Of a stretch of DNA of 64,000 bases, positions 41,525-50,753 are shown one piece after another. Each line of letters begins with the position of its first letter. Within the stretch, counting starts at the first letter, position 1. The notes under the pieces were generated by a model that was given only the letters and a program-made list of their open reading frames with translations, was not told the origin of the DNA and made no database searches. Origin of the DNA: JAJDOD01 sp050299835 (GTDB taxonomy: Bacteria; Pseudomonadota; Alphaproteobacteria; Rhodobacterales; Rhodobacteraceae); NCBI GenBank assembly GCA_050299835.1, contig JBNKWP010000001.1:1-64000 (forward strand). Reading direction: 5' to 3'. Made by a program: the position numbers and the translations under genes.

Positions 41525-42448
41525 TTACGCTTCCTCCAGCCGATCCGTCGCAGGCGGCGGCGTCGGCGACAGGGCCGAAAGCCGCGCATAAAGCGCATCA
41601 TCCATCTCGAACGTCATCGCATCCAATGACGGCGCAAGCTGGGCCGTGTCCCGCGCCGAGATGATCGGCCCGTACACACCGGGATGACGGGCCACCCAGG
41701 CCACCGCCAAAGTGGCCGGGCTCACACCCAGTTCGCCCGCGATCTCCACCAGCCCGGCGGCGGCTTCCGCCATCCAGCCCGGCGCATAGCGCGTGGCATA
41801 CCGCTCATCCTCCGCCAGTCGCCCGCCCTCTCCGGACAGGTACTTGCCGGTGAGCATCCCGCCCCCCAGCGGCGAATATGGACAAATGGCGAAGCCTTCC
41901 GACAGCGCCATCGGCAGAAGCTCCACCTCCACCTGACGTTTCACCAGGTTGTACATCGGCTGGATGAAAGAGATGTCGAACCCCATCGCTTTCGCGACCC
42001 CCCGCGCCTTCATCACCTGCCAGGACGCATAGTTCGACACGCCGACATAACGGACCGCACCGCTCTCCACATGCCGCCCCATCGCTTCCAGAGACACCTC
42101 CAAAGGCACGTCATCATCGAAACGGTGCAGATAAAGCAGATCGACCGTATCGACACCCAGCCGCTTCCGGCTTTCCCCGAACTGCGCGTCGATCTCCTCC
42201 GGCGACGCGCCTTCATAGGCGCATTTCGTCGCGACAAAGACATCGTCCCGCTCGGACGCGATCAGCCGACCCAGAAGCTCCTCCGACCGTCCTTCGGTAT
42301 AGCCGTAAGCCGTATCAAAGAAGGATATCCCCGCCTCCCGGCAGGCGGCATACATGGCCGCGCTCGCTGCCTCGTCCGCTTTGCCCCCGAACTGCATCGT
42401 CCCGAAGCTGTACCGGCTGACCGGCGCACCAGAAACTGTCGTGAACAT
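41525..42448 (-). CDS. Aldo/keto reductase
   Basis: 307 residues. NADPH-dependent TIM-barrel reductase; FFDTAYGYTEGRSEELLG holds the catalytic Asp and Tyr, FVATKCAYEG the Lys, and DLLYLHRFDDDVP the His. VSNYASWQV and YSPLGGGMLTGKY are standard later words. Substrate unknown. ATG 42448 chosen within a longer frame. Convergent with the Hint gene; a palindromic repeat lies between it and the BMP operon end. Confidence 0.93.
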   Translation of the reverse strand: MFTTVSGAPVSRYSFGTMQFGGKADEAASAAMYAACREAGISFFDTAYGYTEGRSEELLGRLIASERDDVFVATKCAYEGASPEEIDAQFGESRKRLGVDTVDLLYLHRFDDDVPLEVSLEAMGRHVESGAVRYVGVSNYASWQVMKARGVAKAMGFDISFIQPMYNLVKRQVEVELLPMALSEGFAICPYSPLGGGMLTGKYLSGEGGRLAEDERYATRYAPGWMAEAAAGLVEIAGELGVSPATLAVAWVARHPGVYGPIISARDTAQLAPSLDAMTFEMDDALYARLSALSPTPPPATDRLEEA

Positions 42449-42461
42449 GTCCCCTCCCTTC

Positions 42462-42503
42462 ACCCTGGCGAAAATACTCCGGGGTCCGGGGTGGAACCCC
42501 GGC
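42462..42503. repeat. Palindromic intergenic repeat, copy D
   Basis: CTGGCGAAAATACTCCGGGG is followed by a hairpin CCGGGGT-GGA-ACCCCGG (42486-42502). Same lead motif, GAAAATACTCC/GAAAATATCC, as the other copies. Confidence 0.7.
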
Positions 42504-42517
42504 ACCGCGAAGCGGCC

Positions 42518-42553
42518 AGAAAAATCGAATGCGCCGGCCCGTCAGGCCGGCGC
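42518..42553 (-). terminator. Terminator of the xdh-BMP operon
   Basis: On the minus strand GCGCCGGCC pairs with GGCCGGCGC (42531-42553), five-base loop, followed after four bases by TTTTT (42522-42526). It lies 11 bases after the BMP stop. Confidence 0.75.
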
Positions 42554-42563
42554 ACTGCTTTAA

Positions 42564-43637
42564 TCAGTTCGGGATATCGCCGGTCAGACCTTCGACGTAG
42601 AAATCCATCCCCGCCAGCGTGCCGTCATCGGCCACTTCGCCTTCCGCCAGCCAGTCGCTGCCGTCCTGCTTCTTCAGCGGCCCGGTGAACGGATGATACT
42701 CACCCGAAGCGATCGCATCCTTCAACGCCAGCGCCTCGGCCTTCACATCAGCGGGCACCGCATCCGAGATCTCGCCGATCCCGACCATCCCCGGCCCGAT
42801 CCCGTCCCAGGTGTTGTCGCTCTCCCAGGATCCGTCGATCACGGCCTGCACACGGGCGATGTAATAAGGCGCCCAGTTATCGATGATCGACGACACACGC
42901 GGCATCGGCGCGAATTCCGACATGTCGGAGGCCTGCCCGAAGGTGATCACGCCACCCGCCTCGGCGGCCGCCGCCTGCGGCGCTGTCGAGTCGGTATGCT
43001 GAAGGATCACATCCGCGCCGTTCTCAATCAGCGCCTTGGCCGCATCCGCCTCCTTGGCGGGATCGAACCAGGTATAGGCCCAGACCACCGAGAACTCGAC
43101 ATCGGGGTTCACCTTCTTGGCGTGGATATAGGCCGAGTTGATCCCCCGGATCACTTCCGGGATCGGGAAGGAGGCGATATAGCCAATCTTGTTGGTCTTG
43201 GTCATCGATCCAGCGATATGGCCCTGCACCGCCCGGCCCTCATAGAACCGCGCCGAATAGACACCCACATTGTCGGAAGTCTTGTAGCCGGTTGCATGTT
43301 CGAACTTCACATCCGGGAACTTCGCCGCAACGTTGATCGTCGGGTCCATGTAACCGAACGACGTAGTGAAAATCAGGTCCGCGCCCTGCAACGCCATCTG
43401 CGTCATCGCCCGTTCCGCATCCGCCCCTTCCGGCACGCTTTCCTGGAATATGGTCTCGACCGCATCGCCGAAATGTTCCTCCAGTGCCAGCCGGCCCTGG
43501 TTGTGTTCATAGGTCCAGCCGCCATCGCCGATCGGGCCCACAAAGATGAACCCAACCTTCACCGGGTCTTGCGCATAGGCGCTTCCGGCCGCCATGAGCG
43601 CTGCCGCCGAGACGGCAAGGAATGTACGTTTTTTCAT
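42564..43637 (-). CDS. BMP/PnrA-family substrate-binding protein
   Basis: 357 residues with a signal peptide MKKRTFLAVSAAALMAAGSAYA and no lipobox. The BMP domain begins VKVGFIFVGPIGDGGWTYEHNQG; FTTSFGYMDP, NKIGYIASFPIPEVIRGINSA and ILQHTDS are the nucleoside-binding words. This family binds purine nucleosides or bases. It is the last gene of the xdhABC-ABC operon, matching uptake of purine for oxidation by xanthine dehydrogenase. Confidence 0.93.
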   Translation of the reverse strand: MKKRTFLAVSAAALMAAGSAYAQDPVKVGFIFVGPIGDGGWTYEHNQGRLALEEHFGDAVETIFQESVPEGADAERAMTQMALQGADLIFTTSFGYMDPTINVAAKFPDVKFEHATGYKTSDNVGVYSARFYEGRAVQGHIAGSMTKTNKIGYIASFPIPEVIRGINSAYIHAKKVNPDVEFSVVWAYTWFDPAKEADAAKALIENGADVILQHTDSTAPQAAAAEAGGVITFGQASDMSEFAPMPRVSSIIDNWAPYYIARVQAVIDGSWESDNTWDGIGPGMVGIGEISDAVPADVKAEALALKDAIASGEYHPFTGPLKKQDGSDWLAEGEVADDGTLAGMDFYVEGLTGDIPN

Positions 43638-43671
43638 AGTTAAACTCCCCAATGGTGTTCTTGCAGAAGCC

Positions 43672-44604
43672 TCAACCCGAGGCATGGAAGGATCTCCCCA
43701 GCGACGCGGGCGCCTGCGCGGAGGCGCGACCCCGGCCGGAGGAGATGATGACCAGCACCAGAATGGTTATCAGGTATGGCGACATGGACAAGAGCTCGAC
43801 CGGCACCGCGATCCCGGCAGCCTGCAGGTTCAGTTGCAGCACCGAAATTCCGCCGAACAAATAGGCACCCAGCAAGACCCGCCACGCTTTCCAACTTGCG
43901 AAGACCACGATGGCCAGCGCGATCCAGCCGCGCCCCGCCGTCATCCCGTCGGTCCATTGCGGCACGATCACAAGGCTCAGGAACGCGCCGCCCAACCCGG
44001 CGCAGGCCCCGCCAAAAGCAATCGCCGCAAAGCGTGTCCCCATCACCGAATAGCCCAGCGCATGGGCCGCATCGTGGCTTTCCCCAACGGCGCGCAGGAT
44101 CATCCCCGACCGGGTGGACCGCAGGAACCACCAGACCACGACGACAAGAATCAGCGACAGGTAGACCATCGGATGCTGGTTGAAGACGATCCGCCCGATC
44201 ACCGGCAATTCGTTCAGCCCGAAAAACTCCCAGCGCGGTGAAGAGGGCGTTCTCAGCTGCGCATAACTTTGCCCCATCAGCGCCGATATCCCCAACCCGA
44301 ACAAGGTCAGCCCCAGCCCCGTCGCCACCTGGTTCGACAGAAACACCTGCGTCAGAACGGCAAAGACCATCGACAGCACCACGGCGCCCGCCGCCGCCGC
44401 GACAAAGCCCAGCGCCGGAGACCCGGTCTCAACCGCCACGATGAACCCGGACACGGCACCGACAATCATCATACCCTCGACGCCAAGGTTCAGCACCCCC
44501 GACCGCTCCACCACCAGTTCCCCGATGGCTGCCAGCAGGATCGGCGTCGACGCCACCATCAAAGAAGCAATGAGCAGAACGGGATTGATCGAGCCGAAAT
44601 CCAT
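43672..44604 (-). CDS. BMP-type ABC transporter permease (second)
   Basis: 310 residues, about eight to nine membrane helices. Starts MDFGSINPVLLIASLMVASTP; ERSGVLNLGVEGMMIVGAV is the conserved motif of the NupQ/YufQ-type permease. Forms the transport channel with the permease at 44888. Its ATG shares one base with the stop of the small membrane protein gene before it. Confidence 0.93.
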   Translation of the reverse strand: MDFGSINPVLLIASLMVASTPILLAAIGELVVERSGVLNLGVEGMMIVGAVSGFIVAVETGSPALGFVAAAAGAVVLSMVFAVLTQVFLSNQVATGLGLTLFGLGISALMGQSYAQLRTPSSPRWEFFGLNELPVIGRIVFNQHPMVYLSLILVVVVWWFLRSTRSGMILRAVGESHDAAHALGYSVMGTRFAAIAFGGACAGLGGAFLSLVIVPQWTDGMTAGRGWIALAIVVFASWKAWRVLLGAYLFGGISVLQLNLQAAGIAVPVELLSMSPYLITILVLVIISSGRGRASAQAPASLGRSFHASG

Positions 44605-44879
44605 CAGTTCAAACCTCGCTGTCCATCCATAGCTGAGCCGATTGCGGCGAAAGCTACCGGCCAAATCCAATGTGGCACGCGCAGACCGTATGCAGGGCCC
44701 AGTGAACGCTGCAGTTTTGCGACGATCACAATTGGCGGAATGATGGTGATGAACAGCGAAAGGATCGGGAGGTTCCATTCATCCCAAAGAGGAGCAGCCA
44801 GCAACGCAGCTACAAAACAAAGTGCAAGCAACGACGAAGACAACCATGAAATCTGCAATGCGCCTGGTAACAGACTCAT
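44604..44879 (-). CDS. Small membrane protein between the two BMP permeases
   Basis: 91 residues from ATG 44879 (a GTG at 44891 that overlaps the upstream stop is an alternative). Three hydrophobic segments: LSSSLLALCFVAALLAAPL, LPILSLFITIIPPIVIVAK and WIWPVAFAAIGSA. It is coupled to both neighbours by overlapping stop/start codons. BMP operons usually have the two permeases adjacent, so this is an added gene; it could be an accessory subunit. No family recognised. Confidence 0.75.
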   Translation of the reverse strand: MSLLPGALQISWLSSSLLALCFVAALLAAPLWDEWNLPILSLFITIIPPIVIVAKLQRSLGPAYGLRVPHWIWPVAFAAIGSAMDGQRGLN

Positions 44880-44887
44880 GAGCAACC

Positions 44888-45973
44888 TCACGCCGCCACC
44901 CTCCGACCAAGCCGCACCCGGAAATTCGTAAGCACATCGAAACCAAGCAGGAAGAACAGTAGCATCCCCTGGAACGCCTGGATCGCCGCCGCTGGCAAGC
45001 CAAGCGTGGCCTGCGCCGCCTCGCCCCCGATATAGGTCAGCGCCATCAACAGCCCGGCCAGCAGAATGCCAATCGGATGCAAGCGTCCCAGAAATGCCAC
45101 GATGATCGCCGTGAACCCGTAGCCTGCATTGAAATCGATACTGATCTGCCCCGACGGCCCCGCCACTTCGAACAGCCCCGCCATCCCGGCCAGTGCGCCG
45201 GAGATGCCAAGACAGAACAGCACCAGCCGCGTCGGATTGACCCCCGCAAACCGCGCCGCCCTCGGGCTCTCCCCGGTCAGCCTTATGTGAAACCCGGTCA
45301 GATGCCGCGACAGCAGCACATAGGCGAAGATCACCGCAATAAACGCCGCGACCACGCCCCAATGCATCTCTGTCCCGGCAATGATCTCGTTATTCGCCGC
45401 GCTCTCGTAATTCCGCAGGTTGCGTGAGCCGGGAAACCCGGACCCTTCCGGGTTCCTCAGCGGTCCCAGCGCCATCCAGGCCAGCAACTGCTCGGCCACA
45501 TAGACCAACAACAGAGACACGAGGATCTCATTGGTATTGAACCGCGTCTTCAGGATCCCCGGTATCATCGCCCAAAGAAACCCGCCGATGGCGCCCGCGA
45601 CGATCATCAGCGGAAAGATCAGCCACCGCGCCTCCATCGGGTAAAACGCCAGCCCCACCGCCGCGCCGCAGATCGCGCCCACGATATACTGCCCCTCGGC
45701 CCCGATATTCCAGATGCCCGCCTTAAACCCAAGCGCCAGCCCGACCGCGATCAGGATCAGCGGCCCCGCCTTCACCAGTATTTGGCCAATATAGTATTCC
45801 CAAAACTCGCCAAAAATCGGGTCCCAGAAGATCGTCCGGATCGCCACCAGAGGATCGGAACCCAGAAGCGCGAACAGCACGCCACCCGCCACCATGGTCG
45901 CCAACACCGCAACCACGGGCGTAGCCCAGGACCAGGCCCGCGACGGCGCCGCGCGTTTCTCCAGCCGGATCAA
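44888..45973 (-). CDS. BMP-type ABC transporter permease (first)
   Basis: 361 residues from a TTG (AAAGG seven bases upstream). About nine to ten membrane helices; FKAGIWNIGAEGQYIVGAI is the diagnostic motif of the NupP/YufP-type permease, and GVNPTRLVLFCLGISGALAGMAG follows. Pairs with the permease at 43672. Spaced 45 bases after the ATPase gene. Confidence 0.92.
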   Translation of the reverse strand: MIRLEKRAAPSRAWSWATPVVAVLATMVAGGVLFALLGSDPLVAIRTIFWDPIFGEFWEYYIGQILVKAGPLILIAVGLALGFKAGIWNIGAEGQYIVGAICGAAVGLAFYPMEARWLIFPLMIVAGAIGGFLWAMIPGILKTRFNTNEILVSLLLVYVAEQLLAWMALGPLRNPEGSGFPGSRNLRNYESAANNEIIAGTEMHWGVVAAFIAVIFAYVLLSRHLTGFHIRLTGESPRAARFAGVNPTRLVLFCLGISGALAGMAGLFEVAGPSGQISIDFNAGYGFTAIIVAFLGRLHPIGILLAGLLMALTYIGGEAAQATLGLPAAAIQAFQGMLLFFLLGFDVLTNFRVRLGRRVAA

Positions 45974-46018
45974 GAGGCCAACCTTTTCATCTTGTCAAAA
46001 ATACGCATTTCCCCCAAC

Positions 46019-47536
46019 TCACACATGCGCCACTTCCATCCCATGCGCTCCGCCCATCATCAGCCCGATCTCGTCAATGGTCAGCCCTTCCGCTGGACGT
46101 ACCGCGCTCAGCCGCCCCTCGTTCAGCGCCGCGAAACTGGTCGAGATCTCCATCAACTCATCCAGATCCTGGGAAATCACCATCACCGCCGCCCCGTTCG
46201 CGGCCAGATCCAGCAATGCCTGCCGGATCGCCGCCGCGGCTGAGGCATCGACCCCCCATGTCGGCTGGTTCACCACCAGCACTTCGGGGGCCTGTAATAT
46301 TTCCCGCCCGATCACGAATTTCTGCAAATTCCCGCCCGAAAGCGCCCGCGCCGCCGTCTCCGTCCCCGGCGTCCGCACATCGAACGCCTCGATCACCTCG
46401 GCCGCGAACCCCTTCGCCTTCCGCCAGTCGATAAGGCTCCGATGCACCATCCCCTTGCGCAGCCAGCCCGAAAGCGCCGCATTCTCCGTCAGGCTCATAT
46501 CCGGCGCCGCCGCATGGCCCAGCCGTTCCTCGGGCGCGGCCAGAACCCCCAGTTCCCGCCGCGCCACCGGCCCGAGATGACCGATCGGTTTGTCATTGAA
46601 GTGAATCGCATCCGACGCCACCGGCAATTCGCCCGACAGCACGCCCAAAAGCTCATCCTGCCCGTTTCCGGCCACACCGCCGATGCCCAATACCTCGCCT
46701 TTGCGAAGCTCAAGGTTCACATCCTTCAGCGAGGTTCCGAACGCCCCCGGAGAGGCCACCGAGAGACCATTGATGCGCAGCGCCACCTCGCCCAATTGAT
46801 GGTCCTTCGCGGTCGGAACCTTCAGTTCCTCCCCCACCATCATCGCCGCCATCTCCCGCGCCGAGGATACTTTCGGGTCCGCCGACCCCACGACCTTGCC
46901 CAGCCGCAGGATCGTCGCGCCGTCGCACAACTCGCGAATTTCCTCGAGTTTGTGACTTATATAGAGGATCGAGGTCCCCTCCGACTGCAGCTTCTTCAGA
47001 GTGTCGAACAGGATCGCCACTTCCTGCGGCGTCAGCACAGAAGTCGGCTCATCCATGATCAGAAGCTTCGGATCCTGCAACAGGCACCTGATGATCTCCA
47101 CCCGTTGCCTTTCGCCTGCCGACAGATCGCCCACCAGCCGGTCGGGGTTCAGCGGCAACCCGTAAGTTTCGCTCACCTCCCGGATCTGCTGCGACAGCGT
47201 CCGCATCGGCGGCGGGTTCTCCATGCCGAGAGCGACATTCTCGGCCACGTCCAGCGCCTCGAAGAGAGAAAAATGCTGGAACACCATCGCAATCCCGCTC
47301 GCCCGCGCCTCGTGCGGGCTGCCGGGCGCATATGGTTTGCCCGCGAAACTCATCGTCCCGCTATCGGGCTTCACCAGCCCATAGACCATCTTCACCAGAG
47401 TGGATTTCCCGGCCCCGTTCTCGCCGAGCAGCGCGTGAACCTCGCCCGGTCCGATTGAGAAGCCGACATCGTCATTGGCCACAACGCCCGGATAGGCCTT
47501 GGTCAGGCCCTTGACCTCAAGCAGAGGCGCCGTCAT
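46019..47536 (-). CDS. BMP-type ABC transporter ATPase (two nucleotide-binding domains)
   Basis: 505 residues, RbsA-like tandem ATPase. The first half has Walker A LLGENGAGKSTLVK, signature LSAGERQRVEI and Walker B LLIMDEPTS. The second half has a changed Walker A (GVAGNGQDELLG) and signature LSGGNLQKFVIGRE, the usual asymmetry for carbohydrate/nucleoside uptake ATPases. Overlaps xdhC by ATGA. Confidence 0.94.
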   Translation of the reverse strand: MTAPLLEVKGLTKAYPGVVANDDVGFSIGPGEVHALLGENGAGKSTLVKMVYGLVKPDSGTMSFAGKPYAPGSPHEARASGIAMVFQHFSLFEALDVAENVALGMENPPPMRTLSQQIREVSETYGLPLNPDRLVGDLSAGERQRVEIIRCLLQDPKLLIMDEPTSVLTPQEVAILFDTLKKLQSEGTSILYISHKLEEIRELCDGATILRLGKVVGSADPKVSSAREMAAMMVGEELKVPTAKDHQLGEVALRINGLSVASPGAFGTSLKDVNLELRKGEVLGIGGVAGNGQDELLGVLSGELPVASDAIHFNDKPIGHLGPVARRELGVLAAPEERLGHAAAPDMSLTENAALSGWLRKGMVHRSLIDWRKAKGFAAEVIEAFDVRTPGTETAARALSGGNLQKFVIGREILQAPEVLVVNQPTWGVDASAAAAIRQALLDLAANGAAVMVISQDLDELMEISTSFAALNEGRLSAVRPAEGLTIDEIGLMMGGAHGMEVAHV

Positions 47537-48444
47537 GCGCTCTTGTCCAATATTGCAACCCCCACAGTCTCGCCTTTGAGTATGCCCGTCGCGACGCCCA
47601 AGGCAATGGCCTGGGGATGCCGGCCCAGCGCAGGGTCCCCGATGGGACAGATCATGCGGTCTATTTGAGCATCCGCATGCCCCAATGCGACAAGCCGCGA
47701 CCGGAACCGGGCGCGCTTCGATTTCGATCCGATCAGGCCGAGATACCGAAACGGTCGCCCCAGCACCCGGTGACAGATATCGAGGTCGATCGCATGGCTA
47801 TACGTCATCACGAAATGCTCGGCCTCAGGCGGCGCAAGCGTCACTAAATCAGCAGGATTCGCCGCCGCCAGTGTCTCAAAATGGTCCGGCAGATCCTCGG
47901 GAAATCTCGCCGGATCGGGGTCCGCCCAATAGAGCTTGAACCCCGGCAAGGGCATCAGCACCCGCATCAGCGCCGTGCCCACATGGCCCGCGCCCCAGAC
48001 CCAGATCACCCGAGACGGCTCCGACACCGGCTCCACCATCCAGCCGTCGATCACGCCAGGTTGCACGTCGCCGCCTTGCCTGAGCGATGGCGGCACATCC
48101 CCCTCTGTTCCCGGCATCGGCCGGATCACCGATCCCTGAACTGCCTCCAACGCCTCCCGGTCCCAGCGTTCGATCAGCGTGGTCACCGCCCCGCCGCAGC
48201 ACTGACCCAGATCAGGCCCCAGCGCCTGCCGATGGACCCGGGGTCTGCCACTCGCCAGCACCTCCCGCGCCTGCGCGATGGCCTGCAGTTCCAATGCCCC
48301 GCCGCCCACGGTCCCTTCGACCCGATCCTCCCAGACCAGCATCGAGGTGCCCACTTCGCGCGGCGACGACCCCTTCCGCGACGCGATCACGACCCGCGCC
48401 ACCGGCAAGAGCCCCTCCAGCATCGCACCCCGGTCAAAGCTCAC
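47533..48444 (-). CDS. xdhC: Xanthine dehydrogenase accessory protein XdhC
   Basis: 303 residues. XdhC binds molybdenum cofactor, promotes its sulfuration and delivers it to the XdhB subunit. GSSPREVGTSMLV near the start, GTVGGGALE and QCCGGAVTTLIE are the N-terminal words; the C-terminal NAD-like domain has VWGAGHVGTALMRVL and FRYLGLIGSKSKRARF. It overlaps xdhB (stop/start) upstream and the ATPase downstream. Confidence 0.95.
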   Translation of the reverse strand: MSFDRGAMLEGLLPVARVVIASRKGSSPREVGTSMLVWEDRVEGTVGGGALELQAIAQAREVLASGRPRVHRQALGPDLGQCCGGAVTTLIERWDREALEAVQGSVIRPMPGTEGDVPPSLRQGGDVQPGVIDGWMVEPVSEPSRVIWVWGAGHVGTALMRVLMPLPGFKLYWADPDPARFPEDLPDHFETLAAANPADLVTLAPPEAEHFVMTYSHAIDLDICHRVLGRPFRYLGLIGSKSKRARFRSRLVALGHADAQIDRMICPIGDPALGRHPQAIALGVATGILKGETVGVAILDKSA

Positions 48445-50753
48445 CCCTGAACCCTCCGGATCGCCGCCAGCACCCGCTCCGGCGTCGCCGGTGCATCAAG
48501 GTTCGGATAGCCGGTCCCACAGGCCGACACCGCATCCGACAATGCCATCAACGCCGAAATCCCCAGCATCAGCGGCGGTTCTCCCACCGCTTTGGAACGA
48601 TAGATGGTGTCCTCACGGTTCTCCCCGTCCCACAGCGCCACGTTGAACACGTCAGGCCGGTCCGAACAGGCCGGAATCTTGTAGGTGGACGGCGCGTGGG
48701 TCTTCAGCGCCCCCTTGCCGTCCCAAACCAATTCTTCCGTCGTCAGCCAGCCCGCGCCCTGCACACAGCCGCCTTCGATCTGACCGATGTCGAGCGCCGG
48801 GTTCAGCGAGGCCCCGCAATCATGCAAGATATCCGTCCGCAATATCCGGTATTCCCCCGTCAGCGTGTCCACGACCACTTCGGTCGCGGCCATGCCATAG
48901 GCGAAATAGAAGAACGGCCGCCCTCGCCCCTTGATCCGGTCCCACTCGACCTTCGGCGTCTTGTAAAATCCGGTCGCCGACAGGCTGACGCGGCCCATAT
49001 AGGCGTCCCTGACAACATCATCGAAGGCCAGCCGCTCGCCGCCCACCAGCACATGCCCGTCCTTGAACCGTACCGACCCCGGCTCGGCCTGCGCCCGCTC
49101 CGCCACGAAGACGGCCAGCCGGTCGCGGATCGTATCGCAGGCCGCCTTTACCGCCATTCCGTTCAGGTCCGACCCCGATGACGCCGCCGTGGCCGATGTG
49201 TTCGGCACCTTGCCGGTATCCGTCGCGGTGATCTTCACCCGGTCGAGCCCCACCCCGAACCGGGAAGCCGCCACCTGCGCCACCTTCTGGAACAGACCCT
49301 GCCCCATCTCGGTGCCGCCGTGGTTCATGTGGATCGACCCGTCCTGGTACACATGCACCAGCGCGCCCGCCTGGTTCAGATGGGTCAGCGTGAAGCTGAT
49401 CCCGAACTTCACAGGCGTCATGGCAAAACCCTTCTTCAGGATCGGATTGGCGGCATTCCAATCCGAAACGGAGGCTTTTCGCCTGAAATAGTCACTTGTT
49501 TCCACCAGCCGCCCGGTCATCTCATGCAGGATGAAATCCTCGACCGGCTGCCCGTAATGCGTCTCCTGCGCCTTCTCCTTGGCAGAAATACTCCCGCCGG
49601 AGGCATCGCCCGCAGGGCGATAATAATTCACCCGCCGTACCTCCAGAGGATCGCGCCCCACCGCATGGGCCACATGATCCAGCACCCGCTCGATCCCCAC
49701 CATCCCCTGCGGACCGCCGAAGCCCCGGAATGCAGTGTTGGATTGCGTGTTGGTCTTCAAACGATGACTTTCCACCCGCAAATTCGGAATGAAGTAAGCG
49801 TTGTCCGCATGCAGCATCGCCCGATCCGCCACCGGCAGGCTCAGATCCATTGACCAGCCGCATCGGCACAACTGCAGGAAATCGACGGCACTGATCCGGC
49901 CGTCGCTGTCGAACCCGGCCCGATACCGGATCTCGAACTCGTGCCGCTTACCGGTGATGATGAAATCGTCATCCCGGTCATAGCGCATCGCACAGGGTTT
50001 TCCGGTCATCTGCGCCGCCACCGCGCAGGACACGGCCAGCGCATTGCCCTGACTTTCCTTGCCGCCGAAACCGCCGCCCATGCGCCGCACCTCGCAGCGC
50101 ACGGCGTTCATCGGCACGCCCAGCGCCTCGGCCACCTTGTGCTGGATCTCGGTCGGGTGCTGGGAGGAGGAATGGACGACCATGTCGCCGCCTTCCTGCG
50201 GCAGCGCCAGCGCGGCCTGCCCTTCCAGGTAGAAGTGTTCCTGCCCGCCGATCTCGATAACGCCCTCGACACTCATCGGCGCATCGGCCAGCGCCTTGCC
50301 CGTATCGCCCCGCTCATAAACGCGCGGTCCGTCTTCGAACCGGCTGTCAGCGGCCAGCGCCTCTTCCACCGTCAGGATCGCCGGCAGTTCCTCATATGTG
50401 ATCATACCGAGCCGGGCCGCCTTCCGCGCCAGAAGATGGCTCGTCGCCACCACCAGGAAAATCGGCTGACCGACAAAATGCACCGTCCCTTCCGCCAGCA
50501 TCGGCTCGGGCGAAGGTGAGGGCGAGACGTCATTCTCATGCGGCAAATCCTCCGCCGTCAGAACCGCGACCACACCCGGTGCCTCCCGCACCTTCGACAA
50601 ATCGACACCCGTGATCCGCCCATGCGCCACAGTCGAGGTCCCGAAGGCCAGATGCAGCGCACCTGCGGGAAGCGGAATGTCGTCGATATACCGCGCCTGC
50701 CCCGTGACATGCAGGGGGGCGGCATCGTGGGGCAGCGGTTTCGCAACGCTCAT
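48441..50753 (-). CDS. xdhB: Xanthine dehydrogenase molybdopterin-binding subunit
   Basis: 770 residues. Carries the Mo cofactor and oxidises hypoxanthine/xanthine to urate. GQEHFYLEGQAALALP holds the first Mo-site glutamine; GGGFGGKESQ, RNTQSNTAFRGFGGPQG-like (TAFRGFGGPQG) and the catalytic GEPPLMLG near the C terminus (Glu) are present. Residues about 378-390 (GDASGGSISAKE) are encoded by a palindromic repeat of the same kind seen between genes; this looks like an in-frame insertion. Overlaps xdhA and xdhC at both ends. Confidence 0.95.
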   Translation of the reverse strand: MSVAKPLPHDAAPLHVTGQARYIDDIPLPAGALHLAFGTSTVAHGRITGVDLSKVREAPGVVAVLTAEDLPHENDVSPSPSPEPMLAEGTVHFVGQPIFLVVATSHLLARKAARLGMITYEELPAILTVEEALAADSRFEDGPRVYERGDTGKALADAPMSVEGVIEIGGQEHFYLEGQAALALPQEGGDMVVHSSSQHPTEIQHKVAEALGVPMNAVRCEVRRMGGGFGGKESQGNALAVSCAVAAQMTGKPCAMRYDRDDDFIITGKRHEFEIRYRAGFDSDGRISAVDFLQLCRCGWSMDLSLPVADRAMLHADNAYFIPNLRVESHRLKTNTQSNTAFRGFGGPQGMVGIERVLDHVAHAVGRDPLEVRRVNYYRPAGDASGGSISAKEKAQETHYGQPVEDFILHEMTGRLVETSDYFRRKASVSDWNAANPILKKGFAMTPVKFGISFTLTHLNQAGALVHVYQDGSIHMNHGGTEMGQGLFQKVAQVAASRFGVGLDRVKITATDTGKVPNTSATAASSGSDLNGMAVKAACDTIRDRLAVFVAERAQAEPGSVRFKDGHVLVGGERLAFDDVVRDAYMGRVSLSATGFYKTPKVEWDRIKGRGRPFFYFAYGMAATEVVVDTLTGEYRILRTDILHDCGASLNPALDIGQIEGGCVQGAGWLTTEELVWDGKGALKTHAPSTYKIPACSDRPDVFNVALWDGENREDTIYRSKAVGEPPLMLGISALMALSDAVSACGTGYPNLDAPATPERVLAAIRRVQG
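49584..49621. repeat. Palindromic repeat inside xdhB, copy E
   Basis: GAAATACTCCCGCCGGAGGC on the plus strand, then the hairpin TCGCCC-GCA-GGGCGA (49607-49621). The lead is the same as in copies A and D. It keeps the xdhB frame open. Confidence 0.6.
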
